In this document: positions 56,009-64,000 of the stretch, one piece after another
Layout of the letters: each line of letters opens with the position of its first letter
Position numbering within the stretch: position 1 is the stretch's first letter
Assembly (NCBI RefSeq): GCF_009363895.1
Contig: NZ_CP045434.1
Location: forward strand, 1,240,001-1,304,000
Reading direction: 5' to 3'
Length of the DNA: 64,000 nt
Origin: Sphingomonas ginsengisoli An et al. 2013
GTDB lineage: Bacteria > Pseudomonadota > Alphaproteobacteria > Sphingomonadales > Sphingomonadaceae
Translations under genes and position numbers: made by a program
Notes under the pieces: generated by a model
Told to the model about the DNA's origin: nothing
The model's database searches: none
The model's input: the letters and a program-made list of their open reading frames with translations, nothing else

Positions 56009-57818
56009 GACAGATCGCGTAGCCGAGCGCCGGCAGGGTAATCCGAGCGCTGCCCGGCGCCTGTAGCGTCGGACAGTCGCCCGCCAGCCTGGTGAAGCCG
56101 CGGGTCGCGGTGGCGAGCGCGACGTTGCGCGTGATCGGCGCGTTCGAGGTGTTGACGAGGACCAGCACCTCGTCCTCGCCCAGCAGCCGCGAGAAAGCGA
56201 GCAGGCCGGGCTTGTCCTCGGTCGCGCGAACGATCGTCGCCCCGCGGCGCAGCGCCGGCTGGGCGGTGCGGATCGCGCTCAATTCGGCAATCAGGCGGTA
56301 GAGTGGGTGGTCGGTAGCGAAATTCTCGACCGCGTTAGTGCGGGTGGAGCCGAGCAACCTGTCCTCGTTGTAGATCGCCACTTTCGAGGGAAACAGCGGC
56401 TGGCGCGAGCCCTGGTCGCCGCCGCGGCCAACGAAGCCCTGCTCGTCGCCCGAATAGATCGTCGGCGCACCGCGCGCGGTGAGAATCAGCACGTGGCCGA
56501 GCATCACCCGCTGGAGCAACTCGGCGTCGCTAGCCTGCGGCAGCTCCTTCTTCATGAACATGGCGAAGCGGCCGGCGTCATGGTTGCCGATGAATGTCGG
56601 CAGCTGCTGCGCGCTCGCCGGCCCGCCCTCGTAGAGCACGTCCTGGGCGAAGAAGTCGCGCCACTGCTCGGTCCCGGACTTGCCCGAGACGGTGGCGATG
56701 GTCGTCACCCCGAAAGCGAAGTCGAGTACCGCCGGCAACTTGTCCTCGCGGGTGTAGCGCGCGGTGCGACCGGGCTGGCCGCTGTCGTCGAACACCTCAC
56801 CGAAGATGTGGAAGTTGGGGATGCCCTTGGCCTTGGCGCGGGCGAGCATCGCCGGCACGAACTGCTGCCAGAATTCGGGGTTCACGTGCCGCGCGGTGTC
56901 GATGCGGAAACCGTCGATGCCGTATTTGTCGATCCACGCGCCGTAGATGTCGATGAAGCCGGCGACCACGCGCGGGTTCTCGGTCATCACGTCGTCGAGC
57001 CCGCCGAAATCGCCGAGCCGCGCGGATTCACCGCTGAAGGTCGAGTTGCCGCGGTTGTGATAATAGATCGGGTCGTTGAGCCATGCCGGAACCTTGATGG
57101 TCTTCTCGGCCGCTGGGACCTCGACGGTGTAGGCGTAATTGGGGTCGGTCAGCTTGGCGAAGTTGGCCGGGCTATGATCCTCGGCACCGGCGAAGCCGGG
57201 GTTGATCGCCGCCCCCGCCGGGCCGCCCCGCCGCTGATAGGGATAGTCGGCGACGCTGCGGTAGGGGCACTCCTGCTTGCCCTGGCATTCCTTGAGCTGG
57301 ATCACATCCGCCGTGTGGTTGGCGATGATGTCCATATAGACCTTCATGCCCCGCGCGTGCGCGGCGGCGACCAGCGCGGCGAAATCGGCGTTGGTGCCGA
57401 GGTGCGGGTCGACCTTGGTGAAGTCGGTGATCCAGTAGCCGTGATAGCCCGCGCTTTCGTGGCCCGGACCTCCCTGCACCGCCTTGTTGGTGAAGATCGG
57501 CCCGACCCAGATGGCGGTGACTCCCATCCCCTTGATGTAGTCGAGGCGCTTGATCAGCCCCTTCAAGTCCCCGCCCTCGTAGAAGGCGGTCGAGGTCGGG
57601 TCGTATCCGGTATGCAGCCGGTCGCCCTTGAGGCCGCCGCGATCGTTGCGCGAATCGCCATTCTCGAACCGGTCGGGCAGCAGGAAATAGATGATCTCGT
57701 CCTGCGGCAGGCGGGCGCGATAGTCGGCTGCCGGCGCGGCGGCGGGCGGCGCGGCCAGCGCCGGCACGGCGGTCAGCGCGGCAAGCCCCGCAGCAAGCAT
57801 GGTCAGGCGGCGCGTCAT
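55995..57818 (-). CDS. Periplasmic GH13 alpha-amylase/neopullulanase-like enzyme
   Basis: A 607-residue secreted GH13 hydrolase. Signal peptide at about 1-22 (VPALAAPP). The nucleophile is Asp307 in DGFRIDTARH, the acid/base Glu341 in FHIFGEVFDD, and Asp414 in FIGNHDAG. It has the calcium-site-like FLLPDRFENGD start of alpha-amylases of this group. The second ATG (57818) was chosen since AGGGGA lies seven bases upstream; an ATG at 57824 is too close to it. It should cut starch-derived oligosaccharides entering through the TonB receptor. Confidence 0.92.
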   Translation of the reverse strand: MTRRLTMLAAGLAALTAVPALAAPPAAAPAADYRARLPQDEIIYFLLPDRFENGDSRNDRGGLKGDRLHTGYDPTSTAFYEGGDLKGLIKRLDYIKGMGVTAIWVGPIFTNKAVQGGPGHESAGYHGYWITDFTKVDPHLGTNADFAALVAAAHARGMKVYMDIIANHTADVIQLKECQGKQECPYRSVADYPYQRRGGPAGAAINPGFAGAEDHSPANFAKLTDPNYAYTVEVPAAEKTIKVPAWLNDPIYYHNRGNSTFSGESARLGDFGGLDDVMTENPRVVAGFIDIYGAWIDKYGIDGFRIDTARHVNPEFWQQFVPAMLARAKAKGIPNFHIFGEVFDDSGQPGRTARYTREDKLPAVLDFAFGVTTIATVSGKSGTEQWRDFFAQDVLYEGGPASAQQLPTFIGNHDAGRFAMFMKKELPQASDAELLQRVMLGHVLILTARGAPTIYSGDEQGFVGRGGDQGSRQPLFPSKVAIYNEDRLLGSTRTNAVENFATDHPLYRLIAELSAIRTAQPALRRGATIVRATEDKPGLLAFSRLLGEDEVLVLVNTSNAPITRNVALATATRGFTRLAGDCPTLQAPGSARITLPALGYAICHADR

Positions 57819-57828
57819 GGTCATTCCC

Positions 57829-59352
57829 CTAGTGAACCGCGCTCATTCGAGCGAGCTGGCCGCGCGTCAAGGCGGCAACGAATTCGGCGTGAGTGGGCAG
57901 GTTCGCGGCCTTGCGTCGCCCGGCGTCGGCGATCGCGGCGAGATAGCCTTGCAGCTCGGCGGGTTCGAGCCCGTCGGTCAGCGGCGAAGCGCCCGCGGGC
58001 AGCACGCTCTGCCCGATGAGCACCTGCGCCCAACCCTCCTCGGTGAACAGCTCGTCGGCCTCGCGGACCAGCGTTCCCGAGGCGCGGAAGGCGGCGATCT
58101 TCTGCGCCAGCGTGTCGGGGATCGGCATTGCCCGGCAGTCGTCCCAGAAGGCTTCACCGACCCGCTCGTTGGCGTGGTAGTGGAGCACAATCATGTCGCG
58201 GATTCGCTCCCACTCGGTAGCGGACAGGCGGTTGAACAGGTCGCGCTCGGCCGACCAGTCCTCACTCGCCGGAAGCATCGTCAAGAGCCGCGCGATGCCC
58301 GACTGAACGAGGTGGATGCTGGTCGATTCCAGGGGTTCCATGAAGCCCGCCGCGAGTCCGAGCGCGATCGCATTTCCGGTCCACGGCATGGTCCGCCGCC
58401 CGCTGGTGAACTTGATCGGGCGCGGGTCGCCGAGCGGCTCGCCGTCGAGGTTGTCTCGCAGGATCCGCTCAGCCTCGTCGTCGCTGAGGTGCGCACTCGA
58501 ATAGACATGCCCATTGCCGGTGCGGTGCTGGAGCGGGATGCGCCACTGCCAGCCAGCGGCACGCGCCAGCGACTGGGTGTAAGGGCGGAAGGCGTCAGAG
58601 CGCGCGCACGGCATCGCCAGCGCGCGGTCGCACGGCAGGTAGCGCGACCAATCCTCGAACGGTGTGCCCAACGTCTCGCCGACCAGCAGCGAGCGAAAGC
58701 CGGTGCAGTCGATGAACAGGTCGCCCGCGACCCGTCGATCGGCCTCGAGATGGAGCGCGGCAATGTCCCCGCTGGCGGGATCGCGCTCCACCCGTTCGAT
58801 CTTACCCTCGATCCGGGTAACGCCCGCCGCCTCGGCGAGCTGGCGGAGGAAGCCGGCATAGAGCGCGGCGTCGAAATGATAGGCGTAAGCGAGGTCGGGC
58901 ACCGGTCCTGGCTGCCCGTTCCCGCGCCCCATCCGCCCGGCGCGCGCGGCGGTTTCGTTGAAACTGTAGTCGCCATAGGGGCCCGCGACCCCCGCTGCGC
59001 GAGCACGCAACCACAGTTGGCGGAACGGGATCAGCCCGCTGCCGCGACCGACCACGCCGAAGGCGTGCATGTAGCGGTGGTCGGGACGGACCCAACCAGC
59101 GAACTCGATCCCCAGCTTGAAGGTCGCCGAGGTGGCGGCGACGAACTCACGCTCGTCGATCCCCAGCGAGGCGTTGAACAAGTGGATTTGCGGAATGGTC
59201 GCTTCGCCCACGCCAACCGTGCCGATGGCGTCGGATTCAACGAGGGTCAGACGATGGCCGTGGCCGAGGAAACGCCCGAGCGCCGCCGCCGCCATCCAGC
59301 CAGCGGAGCCACCGCCGGCGATGACGATGTCCCGGATCCCGGACTTGGACAT
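57829..59352 (-). CDS. Flavin-dependent tryptophan halogenase family protein (halogenase 2)
   Basis: A 507-residue FAD-dependent halogenase homologue. All hallmark motifs are present: GGGSAGW (FAD), Lys79 in TFKLGIEF (same number as the catalytic lysine of PrnA), WQWRIP (268-273) and GFMEPLESTSIHL with Glu342. The start is the second of two adjacent ATGs, five bases after GGGAG. It follows a terminator-like hairpin after the TonB receptor gene and precedes the amylase by ten bases. Paralogue of the protein at 49919. The substrate is unknown. Confidence 0.92.
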   Translation of the reverse strand: MSKSGIRDIVIAGGGSAGWMAAAALGRFLGHGHRLTLVESDAIGTVGVGEATIPQIHLFNASLGIDEREFVAATSATFKLGIEFAGWVRPDHRYMHAFGVVGRGSGLIPFRQLWLRARAAGVAGPYGDYSFNETAARAGRMGRGNGQPGPVPDLAYAYHFDAALYAGFLRQLAEAAGVTRIEGKIERVERDPASGDIAALHLEADRRVAGDLFIDCTGFRSLLVGETLGTPFEDWSRYLPCDRALAMPCARSDAFRPYTQSLARAAGWQWRIPLQHRTGNGHVYSSAHLSDDEAERILRDNLDGEPLGDPRPIKFTSGRRTMPWTGNAIALGLAAGFMEPLESTSIHLVQSGIARLLTMLPASEDWSAERDLFNRLSATEWERIRDMIVLHYHANERVGEAFWDDCRAMPIPDTLAQKIAAFRASGTLVREADELFTEEGWAQVLIGQSVLPAGASPLTDGLEPAELQGYLAAIADAGRRKAANLPTHAEFVAALTRGQLARMSAVH

Positions 59353-59369
59353 CATGGCTCCCGTGGCCC

Positions 59370-59410
59370 AAAAAAAGTCCGGCCCCGCTCCCGTGTGAGA
59401 GCGGGGCCGG
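59370..59410 (-). terminator. Strong terminator/attenuator between TonB receptor and downstream operon
   Basis: On the minus strand a perfect 12-bp stem (59410-59399 with 59390-59379) and eight-base loop are followed by a run of seven T after two bases (59376-59370). It lies only 8 bases after the receptor stop and about 20 bases before halogenase 2, so it probably makes the receptor mRNA much more abundant than the downstream genes. Confidence 0.88.
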
Positions 59411-59417
59411 TGGCACC

Positions 59418-62240
59418 TTAGAACTTGTAGGTGAAGCCGGCGAGGTAGCGCCGCCCATAGGTCTGATGGTCGATGACCGTCAGCGGGTTGGCAGTGTTCG
59501 CGACCGACTCGAACCGCTCGTCCGTCAGGTTCTGGCCCTGGAGGTAGAGCGACAGGCCCTTGAGCATGCTCCCCTCGCCAAAGTCGTAACCGACCTGAGC
59601 GTCGATGATCGTCTCGCCCAGCGCGGTCCGCCGGGTCGGCGAGCCGCCGAAGCCGGTGAAGTCACCCAGGAAGCTCGAGCGGTAGCGGACGCTGCCGCGG
59701 GCGTTGAAGCCCCACTTCTCGAAGAACAGCGTGCCGTTGGCGACCCACTTCGAATAGCCCGGGATCTGGCTGATGTTGCCGTTCTGATCGCGCACCCGGG
59801 TGTGGGTGTAGCCCACGCCGCCGGTGAAGCCGAAGCCGTCGAGATAGTTGGTGAACACCGTGAACGGCAGGGTCGCCGCCAGCTCGGCGCCGTACATGCC
59901 GCCGCCGCTCGTGTTGGCCTTGCCGCTGAGATAGCCGACCGTAGAGGTCCCCGGCAGCACGCCCGTCGGGGCGGGCAGGCCGGTGAAGTCGTAGACGATC
60001 TTGCCGTCCGAAATGTAGCTCGACACGTCCTTGTAGTAGAGCTGCAGGGCGGCGTAGCCCTTCGACCCGGCGAAATACTGCTCGAAGGTCAGGTCGAGCG
60101 CATTGGCGCGGTAGGGCCGCAGGTACGGGTTGCCGCCGCCGCCGCTGTAGCAGCTGCTCGCCGCGGTCGGGCAGTTGGCCGGGTTGGTGTCGACGCCGTA
60201 GGACAGCGCCTCACGCAGGTCGTCGAGGCGCGGCCGCTGGATCTCGCGGGCGAGCCCGAGGCGGATCACCTGACCGCCCGGATAGCGGAGCGACAGGTTG
60301 GCGCTCGGCAGCACGTCGAGATACTTGGCGCCGAGCTTGCGGAACTGCGCGGTCGAGTTGCCCGCGACGAAGAACAGGCCGCTCGACGACTGGTCGGTGT
60401 GAACCGCCTGGACGCCGATGTTGCCGGTCACTTCGGCCGAGCCGAACTCACCCTTGAGGTCGACCTGCACATACGGGATGGCGAGGCGTTCCTTGACGTT
60501 GAACGCCTTGGCGGGGATGTCCTGCGAGTTGTTCGGCAGGAAGCGCAGCACGCCCGCGGCCAGCAGCTGGCGCGCGTCGTAGCTGATGATCGGACCAAGG
60601 CCGAGATAGTCGAGGTTGGTCGGCGTCTGCAGATACTGCGAGGGCACCACCGCGCTCGTCTGGCCGGCCGGCAGGCTGATGAAGGCCTCGTCCGGGGTCA
60701 GCGACTTGTTGCGGTCGGTGAAGTTGAAGCCGAGCCGCAGGCGATTGAAGAAGTTGTTATACTCGTGGCTGACCTCGGCGCGATATTGCGCCAGGTCGTC
60801 CTTGACGATGCGGTTGTTGTAGTAACCGGCCTGGATCGTCGAACCGCCCCAGCCGAGCGGATCGGTCAGGCGAATGAGGTTCGGATCCGAATAGTTCAGC
60901 ACGTGGGTGAAGGTCGTGCCGGTCTCGGTCGAGGTGAAGCCGATGCGATCGCTCGGGTCGGCGGCATTGTTGCCGTAGCCCGTGCCCGAATAGCTCTCGA
61001 GGCTGAGCTCGTTGCGGCGGGTGCGCGAGCGGCCGTAATCGATGAAGCCAGCCCAGCCGTTACCCGGGTTCCAGGTCAGGTTGAGCCCGCCCGAGTAGAG
61101 CTTGGCCTTGCGCTGGAAGATGTCGTTGCGGACGACGCCATAGACGGTCGGGAAGGTCCCGCTGACGATGACATTGTTGCTGACGGTGGTGTTGACAGGA
61201 CCGGTGGTGTTGAAGCCGCCGCCGAACGCCAGCGGCAGCTCGATGCCCTTCAAATTACCATCGTCGTTGAAGTGGCTGTAGAAGCCGTCGGCGGTGATCG
61301 TCACCGTGTCGGTCGGCTTGAACTGCAGCGTGCCGTTGATGCCGTAGCGCTTGAGGCGCGTGGTCGACACGTACGACTTCGACCCGCCGATCACATAGGG
61401 ATCGCCCGACGTGCCGCTGCCGGAATAGCCCCAGGCGTTGAACTGCTGGTTGGGATAGGTCTCGTCGAGGTAGGACGCCGAGATGGCGATCCCGACGCGC
61501 TTGTCGGCGAACTGGTCGATGAAGGTGCCGTTGAAGCGCTTGCCATACTTGGGGAAGCCGGCACGCTTGCCGATGTCGTCGTAGCTGGCGCGGGCGCCGA
61601 TCGCGACCACGGGCTTCGAATAGTCGAGCGGACGCGCGGTGCGGATATCGATGGTGCCGACCAGGCCTTGGCCGACCAGCGCCGCCGACGGCGTCTTGTA
61701 GACGTCGACGCGGCTGACGATTTCCGAGGGATACTGATCGAACTCGACGCCGCGGGCGTCGTTGGTCGAGGTCTGCTCGCGGCCGTTCAGCAGCGTGGTC
61801 GAGAAGTCGGGACCGAAGCCGCGGACGGCGATGCCGCTGGCGCGGCCGTTGGTGCGCTGCGAGGCGATGCCGGGCAGGCGGGCGATCGATTCACCGATCG
61901 AGGCATCGGGCAGCTTGCCGATGTCCTCGGCCGAGACGCTCTCGACGACCTGGTCGCTGTTCTTCTTCTTGTTGACGGCGGACTGCAGCGCGGCGCGGAA
62001 GCCGCGAACCACGACGACACTGCTGTCGGCGTTGGGGTCGACCGCGGGGGTGGTGGCGGGATCGGCGACGGGCGCGGCGGCCGCGGTCGCCTGGCTGGCG
62101 TCACCGGTGACCACTGGGCTCGGCGCCGGAGGCGTGGTCGACTGCGCAGCGGCCGGGTTCGCGGTCATCGCCAGGGCGACGCCAAGCGCCAGCGGGCTCG
62201 CCGCGCCGGTAAAGCGCCGCAGATACAGGTTCGAAGTCAC
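59418..62240 (-). CDS. TonB-dependent receptor for oligosaccharide uptake
   Basis: A 940-residue outer-membrane receptor. Signal peptide to about residue 33 (NPAAAQS), an N-terminal linker rich in Pro/Thr/Ala, and a plug domain from about 85-210 (DIGKLPDASIGESIARLPG, VRGFGPDFSTTLLNGRE, SAALVGQGLVGTIDIRT). The beta-barrel ends in the terminal aromatic FTYKF. The plug pattern belongs to the Xanthomonas/Caulobacter class that imports glycans such as maltodextrins. Start is the GTG at 62240, seven bases after GGAGGG; the frame extends upstream but only into the promoter region. It is divergent from a LacI regulator. Confidence 0.93.
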   Translation of the reverse strand: MTSNLYLRRFTGAASPLALGVALAMTANPAAAQSTTPPAPSPVVTGDASQATAAAAPVADPATTPAVDPNADSSVVVVRGFRAALQSAVNKKKNSDQVVESVSAEDIGKLPDASIGESIARLPGIASQRTNGRASGIAVRGFGPDFSTTLLNGREQTSTNDARGVEFDQYPSEIVSRVDVYKTPSAALVGQGLVGTIDIRTARPLDYSKPVVAIGARASYDDIGKRAGFPKYGKRFNGTFIDQFADKRVGIAISASYLDETYPNQQFNAWGYSGSGTSGDPYVIGGSKSYVSTTRLKRYGINGTLQFKPTDTVTITADGFYSHFNDDGNLKGIELPLAFGGGFNTTGPVNTTVSNNVIVSGTFPTVYGVVRNDIFQRKAKLYSGGLNLTWNPGNGWAGFIDYGRSRTRRNELSLESYSGTGYGNNAADPSDRIGFTSTETGTTFTHVLNYSDPNLIRLTDPLGWGGSTIQAGYYNNRIVKDDLAQYRAEVSHEYNNFFNRLRLGFNFTDRNKSLTPDEAFISLPAGQTSAVVPSQYLQTPTNLDYLGLGPIISYDARQLLAAGVLRFLPNNSQDIPAKAFNVKERLAIPYVQVDLKGEFGSAEVTGNIGVQAVHTDQSSSGLFFVAGNSTAQFRKLGAKYLDVLPSANLSLRYPGGQVIRLGLAREIQRPRLDDLREALSYGVDTNPANCPTAASSCYSGGGGNPYLRPYRANALDLTFEQYFAGSKGYAALQLYYKDVSSYISDGKIVYDFTGLPAPTGVLPGTSTVGYLSGKANTSGGGMYGAELAATLPFTVFTNYLDGFGFTGGVGYTHTRVRDQNGNISQIPGYSKWVANGTLFFEKWGFNARGSVRYRSSFLGDFTGFGGSPTRRTALGETIIDAQVGYDFGEGSMLKGLSLYLQGQNLTDERFESVANTANPLTVIDHQTYGRRYLAGFTYKF

Positions 62241-62370
62241 GTTTGTTCCCCTCCAGTCGGCGCTGACACCCAGGCGTCGTGGCCGATAAGTTCCTCCACG
62301 GACAAACCAGTGATCTGCCCCGAAGCGTAATCTACCAGCCATATTCGGGAGGGGAACGGACGGGCCCCGC

Positions 62371-62388
62371 TATACATACGTATTCAAG
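62371..62388. promoter_or_regulatory. Putative LacI-family operator in divergent promoter region
   Basis: The centre ATACGTAT (62376-62383) is a perfect 8-bp palindrome with CG at the middle, the usual layout for LacI-family sites. It lies in an AT-rich patch of the 167-base gap between the TonB receptor and the LacI gene, 25 bases before the regulator start and about 130 bases before the receptor start. Confidence 0.5.
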
Positions 62389-62407
62389 CGGCTACAGTGC
62401 GGCACAG

Positions 62408-63433
62408 ATGTCACAGCGGCGGCCAACTTCGTTCGATATCGCGGCCCTGGCGGGCGTCTCGCAGCCGACCGTGTCCCGCGCGCTGTCGGGAAATTCGGCG
62501 GTCAGCGCTGAAACCAGGGCCCGAGTCTTCGCCGCCGCGGAGCAGCTCAACTACAAGGTCGACAAGAACGCCTCGGGCCTCCGCCGGCAGCAGGCGCGCA
62601 CCCTCGCCGCGTTGTTCTTCGAGGACCCGACCCCCGACGACACGCTGATCAATCCCTTCTATTTGTCGATGCTGGGCTCGATGGTGCGGGCCTGCGCAGC
62701 GCACGGCTACGACCTGCTGATCAGCTTCCAGCAGCTCTCCGACGACTGGCACGTCGATTACGAGGACAGCCGCAAGGCCGACGGCATCATCCTGCTGGGC
62801 TACGGCGACTATACGCTGCATCGCCCGCGGCTAGAGCAGCTGGTCAAGCACGGGACGCACTTCATCTGCTGGGGCAATCCCCGCGCGGCCGAGTTCGGCG
62901 CGGTGGTCGGCTGCGACAATGAACAGGGCGGCTATGACGCGACCCGCCACTTGCTCGACGCCGGCCGGCGCCGCATCGCCTTCATCGGCACCGCCACCGA
63001 GGCCTATCCCGAATTCCTCGAGCGCCACCGCGGCTACGTTCGCGCGCACCACGACGCCGGTCTACCGGTCGATGAGCAGCTCCGCGTAATGGCGGGGCCG
63101 AGCGAAGCCGAAGGCCGTGCGGCGGTCACCGAATTGGCGCGGCGCGGCCCCCTCCCCGACGGGCTGTTCGCCTCCTCGGACCTCGCCGCCGTCGGGGCGA
63201 TGCATGCGCTGCAGGAAGGCGGCAACGTCGTTCCGCGCGACGTGTCGGTGGTCGGCTTCGACGACCTCGCCGCGGCGGGCTACGCCAACCCGCCGCTGAC
63301 CACCGTCGCGCAGGACGCCCGCGCCGCGGGCAAGGCGCTGGTCGAAGGCCTCATCGCCAGCATCGAGCAACGCGGGACCGAGAGCAAATTGCTCCCGGTC
63401 ACGCTCAAGGTCCGCGGATCGAGCGTCCCTTAG
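62408..63433 (+). CDS. LacI family transcriptional regulator
   Basis: A 341-residue sugar-responsive repressor. The helix-turn-helix is at the N-terminus (FDIAALAGVSQPTVSRALSG), followed by the hinge and a periplasmic-binding-protein-like sensor domain with GCDNEQGGYDATRHLLDAGRRRIAFIG and DGLFASSDLAAVGAMHALQ. The ATG at 62408 places the HTH normally; the frame upstream is not similar. It likely controls the divergent receptor/glycosidase/Entner-Doudoroff unit and perhaps the transporter at 63430. Its stop overlaps that convergent gene by three bases. Confidence 0.94.
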   Translation: MSQRRPTSFDIAALAGVSQPTVSRALSGNSAVSAETRARVFAAAEQLNYKVDKNASGLRRQQARTLAALFFEDPTPDDTLINPFYLSMLGSMVRACAAHGYDLLISFQQLSDDWHVDYEDSRKADGIILLGYGDYTLHRPRLEQLVKHGTHFICWGNPRAAEFGAVVGCDNEQGGYDATRHLLDAGRRRIAFIGTATEAYPEFLERHRGYVRAHHDAGLPVDEQLRVMAGPSEAEGRAAVTELARRGPLPDGLFASSDLAAVGAMHALQEGGNVVPRDVSVVGFDDLAAAGYANPPLTTVAQDARAAGKALVEGLIASIEQRGTESKLLPVTLKVRGSSVP

Positions 63434-64000
63434 GCGCCCACCTCGCGGTCGGCATGATGATGCCGCGCGCACCACATGCCGAAGCCTGCGATCAGCGCAT
63501 AGCACAGCGCCGGCAGCGCCAGCGCCGCGGCCAGGCCGATCTTGTCGGCGGTCGCGCCGTAGATGGCCGGGATGATCGCGCCGCCGGCGATGGCGACGTT
63601 GATGATCCCCGACCCGTCGGCCGCCTTGGCGCCGAGTTCCTCGCAGGCGAGGCTGAAGATGGTCGGGAACATGATCGAGTTCATCAGGCCGATCGCCAGC
63701 AGCGTGTAGGCGGCGACGTTGCCGCTGGTGTTGGCGCTGATGAGGATGAGCGTGATCGCCCCGATCGCGTTGAAGGTCAGCAGCTTGCCCGGGCTGACGA
63801 CGCGCAGCACCGCCGAGCCGATGAAGCGGCCGATCAGCGCCCCGCCCCAGTAGAGCGGGATGAGCTTGCCGGCCGACAGATCGGTCGCGTTCAGCACCTC
63901 GGGCTGCTTGAGATAGCTGACGATGAAGCTGCCGATCGCCACTTCGGCGCCGACGTAGAGAAAGATGCACGCCGCGCCCCAGCCGAAGCGCGTGCCCTTG
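63430..64000 (-). CDS. MFS sugar transporter, FucP/glucose-galactose permease type (5-prime part missing)
   Basis: The C-terminal part (about 190 residues) of a major facilitator protein; the frame stays open to the window edge, so the start is missing. Segments such as CIFLYVGAEVAIGSFIVSYL, LIPLYWGGALIGRFIGS, GLMNSIMFPTIFSLACEELG and NVAIAGGAIIPAIYG match the FucP/GluP sugar:proton symporter group. At least five hydrophobic helices are visible. It would move glucose or maltose across the inner membrane for the GH13 enzyme and glucokinase. Confidence 0.88.
   Translation of the reverse strand, partial: KGTRFGWGAACIFLYVGAEVAIGSFIVSYLKQPEVLNATDLSAGKLIPLYWGGALIGRFIGSAVLRVVSPGKLLTFNAIGAITLILISANTSGNVAAYTLLAIGLMNSIMFPTIFSLACEELGAKAADGSGIINVAIAGGAIIPAIYGATADKIGLAAALALPALCYALIAGFGMWCARHHHADREVGA

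Noticed and set aside
49919..59352. Reading the halogenase genes as a tryptophan-derived antibiotic cluster
   Set aside because: There are no NRPS, PKS, prenyltransferase or tryptophan-modifying genes nearby; all neighbours are carbohydrate genes. The type III PKS is some 30 kb away.
59466..62330. A 954-codon open frame on the plus strand opposite the TonB receptor gene
   Set aside because: It mirrors the receptor codons in high-GC DNA, has no recognisable motif, and the opposite strand carries a complete receptor with signal peptide, plug and terminal Phe.

Overview
The window is high-GC, densely coded chromosomal DNA. Its gene order and protein families point to a sphingomonad alphaproteobacterium (Sphingomonas/Sphingomicrobium type). 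Evidence includes four PEP-CTERM-type envelope proteins ending in the PEPxxWA/LLGFG sorting signal, a MucR/Ros regulator, a Fur-plsC-miaB-phoH-ybeY-corC-lnt-metK-trmB string, and a TonB receptor locus with flavin-dependent halogenases and an Entner-Doudoroff operon. I see no rRNA, tRNA, insertion sequence, phage, CRISPR array or replication origin.

Layout. 1-4.6 kb: valine/branched-chain acid breakdown (RidA, acyl-CoA dehydrogenase, 3-hydroxyisobutyryl-CoA hydrolase, enoyl-CoA hydratase, MmsB). 4.6-7.5 kb: a cytochrome c/cytochrome b561 pair, an Nfu Fe-S protein, and TsaB-RimI. 7.5-17.1 kb: MucR, Fur, PlsC, then a tightly packed tRNA-modification/ribosome-maturation/envelope string (MiaB, PhoH-like, YbeY, CorC-like, Lnt, MetK, TrmB). 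17.2-20.7 kb: a stress protein, a PQQ-type sugar dehydrogenase lipoprotein, and a type III polyketide synthase coupled to an isoprenylcysteine-methyltransferase-like protein. 20.8-33.4 kb: the rimP-nusA-ylxR-infB-rbfA and truB-rpsO-pnp translation/RNA genes, interrupted by a VOC protein, a membrane protein, an acetyltransferase, a PEP-CTERM protein and thymidine kinase. 33.4-40.6 kb: a 59-residue zinc-ribbon-like gene, three further PEP-CTERM-type proteins, a hybrid histidine kinase and a membrane GGDEF-EAL protein. 40.7-44.3 kb: an alpha/beta hydrolase, a methyltransferase, a haem-oxygenase-like diiron protein and a membrane protein. 44.3-64 kb: a sugar utilisation locus.

The sugar locus is the most striking part. 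On the minus strand, in order of transcription, are a TonB receptor, a terminator-like hairpin, halogenase 2, periplasmic alpha-amylase, cytoplasmic GH13 glucosidase, periplasmic GH97 glucosidase, periplasmic esterase, halogenase 1, Zwf, Pgl, Edd, glucokinase and Eda. Nearly all junctions after the receptor overlap, mostly as ATGA/GTGA. Import and hydrolysis of an alpha-glucan therefore appear to be co-expressed with the complete route from glucose to pyruvate plus glyceraldehyde-3-phosphate. Two flavin-dependent halogenase homologues with intact catalytic motifs are built into the same transcription unit. A divergent LacI regulator and a convergent MFS sugar transporter (cut by the window end) complete the locus.

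Other points of interest: a two-hairpin REP-like element inserted in frame inside truB; a roughly 96-residue Arg/Gly/Asp-rich tail on PNPase behind a multi-hairpin leader; a short gene at 33431-33610 that starts with TTG; and candidate stress-sigma promoters and CtrA-like boxes near stress and PEP-CTERM genes. Functions are assigned from recognisable motifs only; no database search was run.
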